Source: DASWZN01 sp036404435
GTDB taxonomy: Bacteria; Acidobacteriota; Terriglobia; Bryobacterales; Bryobacteraceae
Reading direction: 5' to 3'
DNA length: 64,000 nt
NCBI GenBank assembly: GCA_036404435.1
Contig: DASWZN010000044.1
Coordinates: 67,352 to 131,351, forward strand
The translations under genes and the position numbers were made by a program. This document shows positions 29,990 through 39,052 of the stretch, piece after piece. The notes beneath the pieces are model-generated. The model was not told the DNA's origin, ran no database searches, and saw only the letters and a list, made by a program, of their open reading frames with translations. Within the stretch, counting starts at the first letter, position 1. Each line of letters begins with the position of its first letter.

Positions 29990-30573
29990 CGCTGTACTGC
30001 GCTACGACCAACCCCGGCAAGTTGCGCGAGTTCCGCCTGGCGGCGGAGCGGCTGGGCGGCGGGAAGTTCGAGATCGTCCCGCTTGCGGACCTGGGCGCCA
30101 TCGAACCTCCCGAAGAGACCGGGCAGACGTTCGAGGAAAACGCGGTTCAGAAGGCACTCTACTACAGCGCGCATGCGCCGGGCATGCTGTTCGCGGACGA
30201 TTCGGGCCTGGAAGTGGACGCGCTCGGCGGCGCACCGGGAGTGCTCTCGGCGCGGTTCGCGGGGCCGGATGCGAGCGACGAAGACAACAACCGCCTGGTG
30301 CTCGAAAGGCTCGGCGATGCGGCTCAGCGCGGCGGGCGTTTCGTGTGCGCGATTGCGCTGGCCGAGAAGGGCCGGCTGGTGCGCACGTTTCGGGGAGTGG
30401 TCGAGGGTTCTATTCTCGATGCGCCGCGGGGGCCGAACGGCTTTGGATACGACCCGTTGTTTTACTACCCGCCGTTCGGCTGCTCGTTCGGCGAGGTGAG
30501 CGGCGAGCGCAAGCTGACGGTCAGCCATCGCGGGCGGGCGCTAGGGGCGATGATGGAGTGGCTGGGGAGGTAG
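29986..30573 (+). CDS. rdgB: XTP/dITP diphosphatase (HAM1/RdgB)
   Basis: A house-cleaning nucleotide pyrophosphatase that hydrolyses dITP, XTP and related non-canonical nucleotides. The 195-residue protein starts at the GTG overlapping the rph stop. It has the family N-terminus YCATTNPGKLREFRLAAERL, the EETGQTFEENAVQKALYY block with catalytic acids, LFADDSGLEVDALGGAPGVL, and the C-terminal GPNGFGYDPLFYYPP and HRGRALGAM. Confidence 0.95.
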   Translation: MTLYCATTNPGKLREFRLAAERLGGGKFEIVPLADLGAIEPPEETGQTFEENAVQKALYYSAHAPGMLFADDSGLEVDALGGAPGVLSARFAGPDASDEDNNRLVLERLGDAAQRGGRFVCAIALAEKGRLVRTFRGVVEGSILDAPRGPNGFGYDPLFYYPPFGCSFGEVSGERKLTVSHRGRALGAMMEWLGR

Positions 30574-30660
30574 CCGTCTGCCGTCAGCCGTCAACCGTCA
30601 GCCATCAGCCATCAGCCTTCAGAGCTGATGATTTCTTCACAGCTTCTGACGGCTGACTAC
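30574..30660. repeat. tandem/inverted 'CCGTCAGCC' repeats
   Basis: Several tandem variants of CCGTCAGCC/CCATCAGCC are followed by an inverted end CTGACGGCTGAC, giving a possible hairpin between rdgB and the convergent secreted protein. A similar stretch (CTGACG…GGCTGACGGCTGATGG) lies at about 7618-7668 upstream of the TPR gene. It may serve as a bidirectional terminator; the function is unproven. Confidence 0.5.
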
Positions 30661-31058
30661 GGTTTCAATTCCTGAAGATCCAGGTGAGTTTCCTGCTGGC
30701 AGCAGACGCATTTGCCCGGAGTGTAGGCTCGGATGGAGCAGATGGGGCACCAGTAGCTGACGCTGTAGCGCTTGCCGTCCTTGTGGACAATGATCGAGGT
30801 CGAAGTGTAAAACGGCCCGACAGTGAAGCGGCCGGGCGCGTCGTAGTGCCCCACGAGCTCGATGTCGAATCCGGCCAAGCGCTTGTCATTCAGAACCGCG
30901 AGCGTCTCAGGCTCGCCTTCCACCGCGACGAGATCGTGACCCGTGGTCTCGATGGCGGGCGGCTTTCCTTCCCTCTGAACGAGCTTGCCGCGCACGGATG
31001 ACTGCGGAAGAGATGCGGCGGCTAATGCGAGGAACAGAACCCAGCCCATTGGTTCCAT
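30657..31058 (-). CDS. small secreted protein with a cysteine cluster
   Basis: A 133-residue protein. The chosen start, MEPMGWVLFLALAAASLPQS, is a signal peptide; an in-frame region upstream overlaps a REP-like repeat. The body is beta-rich (LVAVEGEPETLAVLNDKRLA, then DIELVGHYDAPGRFTVGPFY). A C-terminal cluster, YWCPICSIRAYTPGKCVCCQ, has C-x-x-C and C-x-C-C motifs suitable for zinc or another metal. The family is conserved-hypothetical in acidobacteria as far as I recognise it, and the function is unknown. Confidence 0.65.
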   Translation of the reverse strand: MEPMGWVLFLALAAASLPQSSVRGKLVQREGKPPAIETTGHDLVAVEGEPETLAVLNDKRLAGFDIELVGHYDAPGRFTVGPFYTSTSIIVHKDGKRYSVSYWCPICSIRAYTPGKCVCCQQETHLDLQELKP

Positions 31059-31131
31059 TTTAGCGCCGGACGCAGGCGGAACCGCCCGCGCCACATGGCT
31101 GGGGCGCCAAGAAACGCCGGTCCACGTGGGA

Positions 31132-31163
31132 GTCCGCTCCCTCACGGTCGCGGTTCGGTGCTG
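31132..31163. repeat. dispersed REP-like repeat, inverted copy
   Basis: A 32-base element beginning GTCCGCTCCCTCACGGTCGC and ending GGTTCGGTGCTG, the reverse-orientation form of the 6331 and 16218 elements. It lies in the divergent gap upstream of lutA. Confidence 0.7.
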
Positions 31164-31216
31164 TGTTGCGGCGCGCCCAACCGGTTGCCGCCGGGGACCT
31201 GCTAGAATTCGGTAGC

Positions 31217-31921
31217 ATGTCACGGGTCTCGATTTTCGTCACGTGCATTGTGGATCAGCTCTTTCCACAGGTCGGGTTGGCGATGGCGACGGTGCTGGAA
31301 CGGCTGGGGTATGAAGTCGATTTTCCGGAGGAGCAGACCTGCTGCGGCCAGCCGGCCTTCAACACCGGCTACCGCGACGAGGCGCGCTCGGTGGCGCGTC
31401 ACTGGCTCAGGGTCTTCCGGGACGCGGAACGAATCGTGGTGCCCTCGGGCTCCTGCGCGTCGATGATCGCGCACCATTACAAGGAGCTGCTCGGGGACGA
31501 GTGCGAGGGAATCGAGGGACGGGTGTGGGAGTTCTCGAAGTTCCTGACCGAGGTCGCCCAGGTGGAGGATGTCGGCGCGCGGCTCGACAAAGCAGTCGCC
31601 TTCCACGACAGTTGCCATGGTCTGCGCGAACTGGGCATCAAGGAGGGGCCGCGGAGGTTGCTCTCCCGGGTGCGCGGCCTGACGCTGCGCGAGATGGACA
31701 CGGCCGAGGAGTGCTGCGGCTTCGGCGGAACGTTCGCGGTGAAATTCCCGGAGGTTTCCGGAGGAATGGCGCGCACCAAGGTCGACTCGATCGTCCGCAG
31801 CGGAGCCGAGGCGGTGGTGGGTATCGACGTGAGCTGCCTGATGCAGATCCGCGGCGCGCTGTCGCGGGCCGGACTGCCGGTCGAAACGCTGCACCTGGCT
31901 GAAGTGCTGGCGCACCGCTGA
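31217..31921 (+). CDS. lutA: lactate utilisation protein A (Fe-S oxidoreductase)
   Basis: LutA is a cysteine-rich subunit of the LutABC L-lactate oxidising complex. From the ATG at 31217 it has 234 residues, MSRVSIFVTCIVDQLFPQVG at the N-terminus. It carries the two CCG-domain motifs EEQTCCGQPAFNTGYRDEAR and TAEECCGFGGTFAVKFPEVS, which bind an Fe-S cofactor or heterodisulfide-like site. A TAGAAT box lies eight bases before the ATG, so the message may be leaderless. lutB begins eight bases after the stop. Confidence 0.93.
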   Translation: MSRVSIFVTCIVDQLFPQVGLAMATVLERLGYEVDFPEEQTCCGQPAFNTGYRDEARSVARHWLRVFRDAERIVVPSGSCASMIAHHYKELLGDECEGIEGRVWEFSKFLTEVAQVEDVGARLDKAVAFHDSCHGLRELGIKEGPRRLLSRVRGLTLREMDTAEECCGFGGTFAVKFPEVSGGMARTKVDSIVRSGAEAVVGIDVSCLMQIRGALSRAGLPVETLHLAEVLAHR

Positions 31922-31929
31922 GGAGAACG

Positions 31930-33351
31930 ATGCCCGGCCGACCCGAAGAGAAGTTCCACGAGACGCTGGTAAATCCGAGCCTGCAGACGGCCATCTACTC
32001 GGCCACGGCGCGCCTGGCGGACCACCGCCGCACCGCGCTGGCGACGCTGCCGGAGTTCGAAGAGCTGCGCACCCAAGCCAACCTGATCAAGCGGCACACC
32101 ATCGAGAACCTCGGTTTCTACCTGGAGCAGTTCGAGTCCAACGCCAAGGCTCACGGCGCACAGTTAGTGTGGGCGCGCGACGCCGCCGAGGCAGCGGACT
32201 TCGTGTGGGAACTGGCGAAAAGGAAGAACGCCCGGCTGCTGGTGAAATCGAAGTCGATGACCACCGAGGAGATCGACCTGAACGAGCGGCTGGCGCACCA
32301 CGATCTGGAGCCGGTGGAGACGGACCTGGGCGAGTTCATCATCCAGCTTGCCGGCGAGCGGCCGTATCACATCGTGGCCCCGGCGCTGCACAAGACGCGC
32401 TACCAGGTAGCGGACCTGTTCACCGAGAAGCTCGGTGTCCCCCGGGAAGAAGAGATAGAGAAGCAGACCCGCATCGCGCGCAAGGTGCTGCGCGAGAAAT
32501 TCCTGGCAGCCGATATCGGAATCTCCGGCGCCAACTTCCTGATCGCGGATTCCGGCGCTGTGACCATCGTGGAGAACGAGGGCAACATACGCCTGACCAC
32601 CACGGCGCCGAAGGTCCACGTGGCGATCGCGGGGATCGAGAAGATGATTCCGCGGGCTCAGGACCTGGCCGTCTTCCTGAAGCTGCTCGGCCGCAGCGGC
32701 ACCGGGCAGGCGCTGACGGTTTACACCTCGTTTCTCACCGGGCCGCGACGCGCCACGGAGATCGACGGGCCTGACGAGCTTTATATCGTGCTGCTCGACA
32801 ACGGCCGCACGCGCCTGCTGGCGGACCGCGAGAAGCGGCAATCGCTCTATTGCATCCGTTGCGGCGCGTGCCTGAACCATTGCCCGGTCTACCGCAAGAT
32901 CGGCGGGCACAACTATCCGTGGGTCTACTCGGGGCCGATCGGAGCGATCCTCACGCCACAGTACATGGGCGTGGCGCACGAGCCGTGGCTGCCGTTCGCC
33001 TCGAGCCTATGCGGCGCTTGCGGCGAGGTATGCCCGGTCAAAATCGACATTCCGAAGCTGCTTCTGGAACTGCGCACGGAGGTTCACGCGGCCGAGGCCG
33101 GGCGCGGCGAGGGCCGGATGGAGCGGCTGGGCTTCCGCGCCTGGGCCTGGGTCATGCGGCACCCCAGGATTTACGAAATGGCGGGTCTGATGGCTTCGGC
33201 GGTGCTGCCCGGCGAGCACTGGTTCTCCCGGGCGCCCGGACTTCTCAACCACGGCCCTTTGCGGGCCTGGCTCAGCCAGCGGGATCTGCCGCCGGTCGGG
33301 AAGAGTTTCCGCCAGTTGTGGCGCGAGCGCAGAAAGGCGGCGGCAAAATGA
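31930..33351 (+). CDS. lutB: lactate utilisation protein B (iron-sulfur protein)
   Basis: The LutB subunit (473 residues) couples lactate oxidation to electron transfer. The N-terminal DUF162-like domain includes DIGISGANFLIADSGAVTIV. Two ferredoxin-type 4Fe-4S motifs follow: CIRCGACLNHCPVYRKIGGH and CGACGEVCPVKIDIPKLLLE. The C-terminal tail is the usual LutB extension (MRHPRIYEMAGLMASAVLP). Its stop overlaps the lutC ATG by four bases (ATGA). Confidence 0.94.
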   Translation: MPGRPEEKFHETLVNPSLQTAIYSATARLADHRRTALATLPEFEELRTQANLIKRHTIENLGFYLEQFESNAKAHGAQLVWARDAAEAADFVWELAKRKNARLLVKSKSMTTEEIDLNERLAHHDLEPVETDLGEFIIQLAGERPYHIVAPALHKTRYQVADLFTEKLGVPREEEIEKQTRIARKVLREKFLAADIGISGANFLIADSGAVTIVENEGNIRLTTTAPKVHVAIAGIEKMIPRAQDLAVFLKLLGRSGTGQALTVYTSFLTGPRRATEIDGPDELYIVLLDNGRTRLLADREKRQSLYCIRCGACLNHCPVYRKIGGHNYPWVYSGPIGAILTPQYMGVAHEPWLPFASSLCGACGEVCPVKIDIPKLLLELRTEVHAAEAGRGEGRMERLGFRAWAWVMRHPRIYEMAGLMASAVLPGEHWFSRAPGLLNHGPLRAWLSQRDLPPVGKSFRQLWRERRKAAAK

Positions 33352-33977
33352 CGGCGCGGGAGCAGATCCTCCAGCAGGCGCGTGCGGCTCTTGGCGGCGG
33401 AGAGGACCACCCGGCGGCGCCCGCGGCGCGGATCCGGATTCCGGAGGTGGGAGTGGAAGCCCGGATCGAGGCGCTTTTCCGAGCCGTCTCGGGCCTGGCT
33501 GGCAAGACGTTTCTGGCCGACTCGCCCGCAGAGGCGCGGGAATACGTTGCGGCCGTGATTGGCGGGGGACCAGCGGTCGCCTCCAATGCGCCCCTTTTGC
33601 GAGAGTGCGGCATCGCCGGCCTGGCCGCGGTTCAAAACGGGTTCACGGACGGCGAGGCGCTGCGGCAAGCCTGCGCCTCGGCCGCTTTCGGCATCACGAG
33701 CGCCGACTACGCCCTGGCCGATACGGGAACGCTGGTGATGCTGGCGTCTCCCGAAGAGGCGCGCATGGTCTCGCTGCTGCCGCCGGTGCATATCGCCGTC
33801 GTCCCGCGGGCCAGAATCCTGAGCGGGCTCGACGAGTTGTTTATGATGGTCCCGCGGCCGGGCGAAATCACCAGCTCTCTGGTGCTGATTACCGGGCCCA
33901 GCCGCACGGCGGACATCGAGCAGATCCTGGTCCGTGGGGTCCATGGCCCCGGCGAGATTCACATCCTTGTACTATAG
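33348..33977 (+). CDS. lutC: lactate utilisation protein C
   Basis: The third subunit of the LutABC lactate dehydrogenase (209 residues, DUF162/LUD domain). It starts MTAREQILQQARAALGGGED. The core is FGITSADYALADTGTLVMLA, then MVSLLPPVHIAVVPRARILS and the C-terminal ITGPSRTADIEQILVRGVHG-PGE, which is the LUD signature. Overlap with lutB indicates translational coupling. Confidence 0.94.
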   Translation: MTAREQILQQARAALGGGEDHPAAPAARIRIPEVGVEARIEALFRAVSGLAGKTFLADSPAEAREYVAAVIGGGPAVASNAPLLRECGIAGLAAVQNGFTDGEALRQACASAAFGITSADYALADTGTLVMLASPEEARMVSLLPPVHIAVVPRARILSGLDELFMMVPRPGEITSSLVLITGPSRTADIEQILVRGVHGPGEIHILVL

Positions 33978-34074
33978 AGGTGAAACCTCCGTCCCGGACT
34001 GAACGTCGTAACCATAAGAAGGCGCACACGGTTCCAAATTGTGGGCGCAGTCACTCGAGAGAGGAGATCCTGAA

Positions 34075-34716
34075 GTGAGAGCATTTTGGCGCTACATTGC
34101 ACCTGTTTCCCTGCTAGTTCTCTGCGCCGCGCTTGCCAGTGCGCAGACCTCAGCGGACATCGGTATCGGTTTCGGATCCGCCCACGACTCCGCCAACACC
34201 AACCCCGTGAACACCAGCGGCTGGGGCTGTGCGACCGGCGCGAACTGCCTGCCTACCCTAAGCGGGTTGTTCATGGGCTTTGGCGCAGATGTGATGCTCA
34301 ACAAACGGTACGGCATCGGGACAGAGGTCAGCTTCCAGCCCACACGGACCGACTACGGGACCTTTGCGCAGTCCCGCCAGATCTTTTACGACTTCAACGG
34401 CATCTACGTGCCGCTGAGCGAGAAGAGGTTCGCCCTTCAGTTGCAGGGTGGAATCGGCGGAGCCCGGACCAGCTACATCGAGACCTCCACAGGTTGCATC
34501 GGCACTAGCTGCGTGAGCCAGAACCAGCCTCTGGCGAACTGGAGCCACTTCCAGGTCCACGCAGGCGTCGGCGTGTCTCTCTACGTGACGAGTCACATCT
34601 TCATCCGCCCGCAGTTCGATTTCCATTACGTGCCCGGGCTCAACAACCAGTTCGGCAGCAATATGGTGCCGCAAGGGACGATCTGGGTGGGCTACGCGAT
34701 GGGGAGCCGCGACTAG
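34075..34716 (+). CDS. outer-membrane beta-barrel protein
   Basis: A 213-residue exported protein. The GTG at 34075 follows a strong ribosome-binding site (GAGAGGAGAT) and opens a signal peptide (MRAFWRYIAPVSLLVLCAAL) ending at ALAQTS-like residues. The mature part alternates aromatic and polar residues in strands (GFGADVMLNKRYGIGTEVSF, FALQLQGGIGGARTSYIETS, HIFIRPQFDFHYVPGLNNQF) and ends IWVGYAMGSRD. It fits the OmpA-like or PagP-size small barrels. Two Cys pairs (CATGANC and CIGTSC) could form loop disulfides. The function is unknown. Confidence 0.7.
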   Translation: MRAFWRYIAPVSLLVLCAALASAQTSADIGIGFGSAHDSANTNPVNTSGWGCATGANCLPTLSGLFMGFGADVMLNKRYGIGTEVSFQPTRTDYGTFAQSRQIFYDFNGIYVPLSEKRFALQLQGGIGGARTSYIETSTGCIGTSCVSQNQPLANWSHFQVHAGVGVSLYVTSHIFIRPQFDFHYVPGLNNQFGSNMVPQGTIWVGYAMGSRD

Positions 34717-34771
34717 GTCGCCTCCCTACTCGAAGGGCAGCGCCAGGATGGGATCGGTGCGCGCGGTGCGC

Positions 34772-35242
34772 ATGCGATCCACGAAAGGGCGCTGGTGCGT
34801 GGCGATTTCCTGGCTCGCGCTTGTAGCGGCCGGCTTCGGGCAAGTCAGCGAGGGGAGCTTGCGGGCCCTTTACGGCAAGCCCGTCGCGGGGAGCTATGTC
34901 GTTCGCCCCGGAGTGACGATTACGGCGATCGAGGGACCGAAGGGCGAAGTTTGTGTGCTCACCATCTCGGGGCCGAAGACGGAAGAGGACCTGATCGCCG
35001 TCATTGACAAAGCGGTCCCCCCGGCTTCGAGAGGGCTGGCGCTCGGCAGCCTGTCCGAATGCATGGGCATCTGCCGGACTACCAGGAACTACGAGAAGGT
35101 AACGATCTACTCGACGGTGTTGGCCGGAGGGCAACTCGATAACCCTGCCGCCATCGTCACTTTCAAGAGCAAGAGCTGCGAGGCGCGCGTCAAGGGATTC
35201 CTCGCCTCGCCCAAGACCCCTACCGCAGATAGAACAAACTGA
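34772..35242 (+). CDS. secreted hypothetical protein
   Basis: A 156-residue protein from the ATG at 34772; eight further upstream codons are possible. A signal peptide (MRSTKGRWCVAISWLALVAA) leads to a beta-rich body: LRALYGKPVAGSYVVRPGVT, VCVLTISGPKTEEDLIAVID and CMGICRTTRNYEKVTIYSTV. Two close Cys residues (ECMGIC) recur. The end overlaps the convergent minus-strand gene by 23 bases. No family is recognised. Confidence 0.6.
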   Translation: MRSTKGRWCVAISWLALVAAGFGQVSEGSLRALYGKPVAGSYVVRPGVTITAIEGPKGEVCVLTISGPKTEEDLIAVIDKAVPPASRGLALGSLSECMGICRTTRNYEKVTIYSTVLAGGQLDNPAAIVTFKSKSCEARVKGFLASPKTPTADRTN

Positions 35243-35890
35243 GCCGCGGTAGGCCGGAGGCTTCGAGCAGACGGCGGTCCAGGAACTGGCGTTCGAGCAG
35301 CGCGATCTGCTCGACGGACATCTTGCCGCGATAGGGGCGCAGTTGCAGGTCGAACTCGCGGCGGGCGGCGAGTAGGTCCTCTTCCGGCTGCGACACGCGC
35401 GCGGCCGCGATCATCTTCTCTTCGAGGACCGTGAGGCGGCGTTCCAGGTCCTCCAGATTGGCGAGATGCGTTTCGGCCTCGGCCGCCAGGCCCCGCAAGG
35501 TCGCGGCCGTTTCCGGAAACCGGCCCTCCAGCACCGCCGCATTCCGCTCCAGGTAGGAGCGCAGATCCTCGGCCGGAAACGGCGGCGCTACCGGACCCTT
35601 CGCGCTAGCGGCGCCGCCCGCCATCTGCTGCGCCTGCTCGAGCACTGCCTGGGAGCAATAGGCGAGCGAGTTGACCGTCTGGATCTTCGACTTCCGGCTG
35701 CGCCACTTCTCGAACGCCTCGTCGATGCCGCGCAGCACGGCCTCGAGCGGCACTCCCGCATTCTTCCAGCTTTCGGCCAGCGCCCAATCGAGAGGCGATA
35801 GCAGGAACAGCCCGGTGCCGCGCGCACGCTGGAAATGCTCCTCGATTTCGGTGAAATAGTTGAAGTAGTTCAGGCCCCAGTCTTCGGGCG

Positions 35891-35894
<4 letters not shown>
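35220..35894 (-). CDS. coiled-coil hypothetical protein coupled to coaX
   Basis: A 224-residue cytosolic protein. The GTG at 35894 overlaps the coaX stop (GTGA), and the upstream in-frame codons only mirror coaX. It starts MTPEDWGLNYFNYFTEIEEH, continues LLSPLDWALAESWKNAGVPL and AVLRGIDEAFEKWRSRKSKI, then has a coiled coil (HLANLEDLERRLTVLEEKM). The first 100 residues recall primosomal/DnaD-like helical proteins encoded near coaX in acidobacteria, but I do not assign a function. Confidence 0.65.
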
Positions 35895-36661
<767 letters not shown>

Positions 36662-36667
36662 GACGGT

Positions 36668-37423
36668 TTACGCCGGTCTTACGCCTCCGGCCAGTATAGT
36701 CGTTCTCGATCCGTCCGGGAGGCGCAGGAGGAGGAAGCCGGAGGGGTCGAGGCCGTCCGTCACGCCTTCGAGCGCCGAGCCGCCCTGGTCCACGGTCACG
36801 CGTTTGCCGCTTACGGTGCTCGACGCCCGCGCGAACATACGCAGAATCGGCTCGCGGCCGCCCTCGACCAACATGCGCGTGAAGCTGTCCGTAGTTTCGA
36901 GCAGGTGGATGAGAAGCAGCTCGCGGGATTGCGGGCGTCCGGCGGCCAAGCGCAACGAGGTGGCGCTGGCCGCGAGCGCCGGCGGGAACGACGTGTGGTT
37001 GACGTTGATTCCGATTCCGGCCAGGAACGCGGGGCCCTCGGCCTGCACCAGAATGCCGGCGCACTTCTTCTCGGCGATCAAAACGTCGTTGGGCCAGCGC
37101 AGATCCGTACGCAGATCAGCGACGCGCGCGATGGCCTCGGCGGTGGCGAGGCCCAAGGCCATCGAGAGCACGCGCGCGTTCTCCTCGGCGAGGCCCGGGC
37201 GCAACACGATGGTGACGTAGAGGCCGGCTTCCCGTTCCGAATGCCAGGCGCGCCCGAGCCGTCCCTGCCCCGCGGTCTGCTCCTCGGTCACGACAACCGA
37301 GCCGGCCGGGCAGCCGGAGCGAGCGAGCCGAGCGGCTTCGGTCATGGTGGAGCCGCAGCGTTCGAGCCACACCAGCTCGCGGCCGGGAGAGGCGGTGCGG
37401 ATCAGGTCGAGGTTAAGGGGCAT
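36668..37423 (-). CDS. birA: biotin--[acetyl-CoA-carboxylase] ligase
   Basis: This attaches biotin to the biotin carboxyl carrier protein. The 251-residue protein lacks the N-terminal DNA-binding domain of bifunctional BirA. It has WLERCGSTMTEAARLA, the active-site loop TEEQTAGQGRLGRAWHSERE, and LRWPNDVLIAEKKCAGILVQ with catalytic Lys. The C-terminal SH3-like domain ends ILAGGVRPA. birA-coaX pairing is common. Without the helix-turn-helix it is not a repressor. Confidence 0.94.
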   Translation of the reverse strand: MPLNLDLIRTASPGRELVWLERCGSTMTEAARLARSGCPAGSVVVTEEQTAGQGRLGRAWHSEREAGLYVTIVLRPGLAEENARVLSMALGLATAEAIARVADLRTDLRWPNDVLIAEKKCAGILVQAEGPAFLAGIGINVNHTSFPPALAASATSLRLAAGRPQSRELLLIHLLETTDSFTRMLVEGGREPILRMFARASSTVSGKRVTVDQGGSALEGVTDGLDPSGFLLLRLPDGSRTTILAGGVRPA

Positions 37424-37512
37424 CCATCAGTCCCGTGGCGCGCGTTTCGGAGGTTGCTGGCAGAGTCCCTGGCAAGCTGAGAAGGCTGGTGAAAAAGGCT
37501 GGAACAATTGAA

Positions 37513-37588
37513 GGCCGCCGATGAACGCAGATCAACGCGGATTGAAGACAAGTGATTCATCCGCGTTGATCTGCGTTCATCGGCGGCC
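37513..37588. repeat. 30-bp perfect inverted repeat with 16-base loop
   Basis: Arms 37513-37542 and 37559-37588 are exact reverse complements. Each arm contains the phrase GATGAACGCAGATCAACGCG or its complement. The unit lies upstream of birA and downstream of a dead antitoxin gene. The phrase is recognisable as a repeat found between genes in many unrelated bacterial genomes. Confidence 0.9.
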
Positions 37589-37614
37589 CAGTGTTCCTGG
37601 ACTTCTCGGCAGCT

Positions 37615-37632
37615 TCTGAAGCGTGCGCCACA
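37615..37632. repeat. partial 'CTGAAGCGTGCGCCAC' repeat
   Basis: TTCTGAAGCGTGCGCCAC, a half-copy of the 22925-22947 element, next to a TATGAT box at about 37641. Confidence 0.5.
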
Positions 37633-37651
37633 ATTCATAGTATGATACGGG

Positions 37652-37918
37652 CACATTGAAGGAACGGGCGGTCGCGCCGAAGGAGATCGATCGCGCCTCG
37701 AGCGCAAGAGGCGGTTCGCGGCGAATCCGGAGAGACACACCTATGAGGAGGTTTGACATGGCTGCCAGGTTGAACTCATCGGCACTACCGCGTCGGTCAT
37801 CTGCCGCCTCGAGGACGCGGATTACGAAGGCCACTCGCTGGGGATGCTGCGCAGGATCGGAGCCGCGTTGAATCAGCGGGCCGAAATCCGGTTCGTCCCG
37901 ATTCGGCGCTCGGCATAG
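37652..37918 (+). pseudogene. remnant of an XRE/HigA-type antitoxin
   Basis: One frame reads LERKRRFAANPERHTYEEV, then a TGA stop, and then, still in the same frame, VELIGTTASVICRLEDADYE, GHSLGMLRRIGAALNQRAEI and RFVPIRRSA before TAG. This matches the two ends of a HigA/XRE-type antitoxin, but the first half of the helix-turn-helix is missing and a nonsense codon interrupts it. A TATGAT box stands upstream at about 37641. No toxin gene remains beside it. It is best read as a deleted, inactivated toxin-antitoxin module. Confidence 0.65.
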
Positions 37919-37940
37919 CACAGTACGTGCCCCGGGAGTC

Positions 37941-38837
37941 TTACTGAGCGCGTGACACCGGATCGGCGGTCTTCGATTGCGAGCCTTCCTCCGGGGCCAG
38001 GCTGAGCTCGAGGCGGAAGTTGATATCGACGGCGGTGGCCGAGTGGGTGATGGCGCCGCAGGAGATGAAGTCGGCGCCGGCTTCGGCATATTCGCGGATG
38101 GTTTCGAGCGTGATGCCGCCGGAGAGTTCCACCGTGGCGCGGCCCGCGATGTAGCGGATTTGCTCGGCGGCCTGGCTGGGCGTGAGGTTGTCGAGCAGTA
38201 AATGCTTGGCGCCGCCGGTTAGCGCCTGGTCCAGCTCCGACGGCGTGCGCACCTCGATTTCGACCGGGAGGCCGGTGGCCAGCGCGCGCTTGAGCGCGGG
38301 CCTGACGCCGCCCGCCGCCTCGATGTGATTGTTCTTGATCAAAATGGCGTCGAAGAGACCGAGGCGGTGGTTCATGACTCCACCCGCCTCGGCGGCCATT
38401 TTCTCCAGGCGCCGCAGGCCGGGCGTAGTCTTGCGCGTGTCGAGAATGCGGCACTTCGTTCCGGCTACCGCGTCCACGTAGCTGCGGGCCAGCGTGGCGA
38501 TTCCGCCCAACCGTTGCATGAAATTCAGCGCCACCCGCTCGCAGGCGAGCAGCGCGCGGGCGCGGCCGCGGACGGTGGCCAGTACGTCGCCCTGGTCGAC
38601 CGAGTCGCCGCTCTGCCGCACCAGCTTGACTTCCTCGTTGCCGCCGCGCAGCTCGTAGATCAGCGGCAGCAACTCCACCCCGGCGACGACGATCGGCTCC
38701 CGCGCCACGAACCGCCCCTGCGCGCGCTTCCACGCCGGGACGCACGCGTCGGAGGTGACGTCGCCCGTGCCGATGTCCTCCTCGAGCGCGTGCTTGACGA
38801 TCTGGACGATTTCGGGATGGCGAACGTCGAAAGGCAT
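37941..38837 (-). CDS. nadC: nicotinate-nucleotide pyrophosphorylase (carboxylating)
   Basis: Quinolinate phosphoribosyltransferase of NAD synthesis. The 298-residue protein begins MPFDVRHPEIVQIVKHALEE, with EEDIGTGDVTSDACVP as the family start. It shows ERVALNFMQRLGGIATLARS and RILDTRKTTPGLRRLEKMAA with substrate-binding Arg/Lys. LFDAILIKNNHIEAAGG and VELSGGITLETIREYAEAGA complete the barrel. It ends with a short Ser/Pro tail. nadA and nadB are not in the window. Confidence 0.96.
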   Translation of the reverse strand: MPFDVRHPEIVQIVKHALEEDIGTGDVTSDACVPAWKRAQGRFVAREPIVVAGVELLPLIYELRGGNEEVKLVRQSGDSVDQGDVLATVRGRARALLACERVALNFMQRLGGIATLARSYVDAVAGTKCRILDTRKTTPGLRRLEKMAAEAGGVMNHRLGLFDAILIKNNHIEAAGGVRPALKRALATGLPVEIEVRTPSELDQALTGGAKHLLLDNLTPSQAAEQIRYIAGRATVELSGGITLETIREYAEAGADFISCGAITHSATAVDINFRLELSLAPEEGSQSKTADPVSRAQ

Positions 38838-38901
38838 GGGCTAGTGTCCTGCTGACCGTGGAGCAGGCTCGAGAGGCCACTGAAGGGGGCCAAAACAGAA
38901 C

Positions 38902-38979
38902 TGGCCACGAATGGACACGAATGGACACGAATGGAAGGCAAATGGGTTATTCGTGTGCATTCGTGTGCATTCGTGGCCA
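38902..38979. repeat. long imperfect inverted repeat built of 'ACACGAATG' units
   Basis: Arms 38902-38932 and 38949-38979 pair at 29 of 31 positions. Each arm contains GGCCACGAATG followed by two more 10-base 'GACACGAATG' units, so the arms themselves are tandem repeats. It lies between nadC and valS. Confidence 0.88.
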
Positions 38980-39023
38980 AGAGCCTTGCCGGCGCACGCA
39001 AGCGTCGAGACGAGTCTCGACGC

Positions 39024-39046
39024 GGCACGCTGAAGCGTGCGCCACG
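39024..39046. repeat. 'GGCACGCTGAAGCGTGCGCC' repeat, full copy
   Basis: Identical in its core to 22925-22947 and again preceded by a small inverted repeat (GTCGAGACGAGTCTCGAC). It sits at the 3' end of valS. Confidence 0.75.
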
Positions 39047-39052
39047 AAGACA

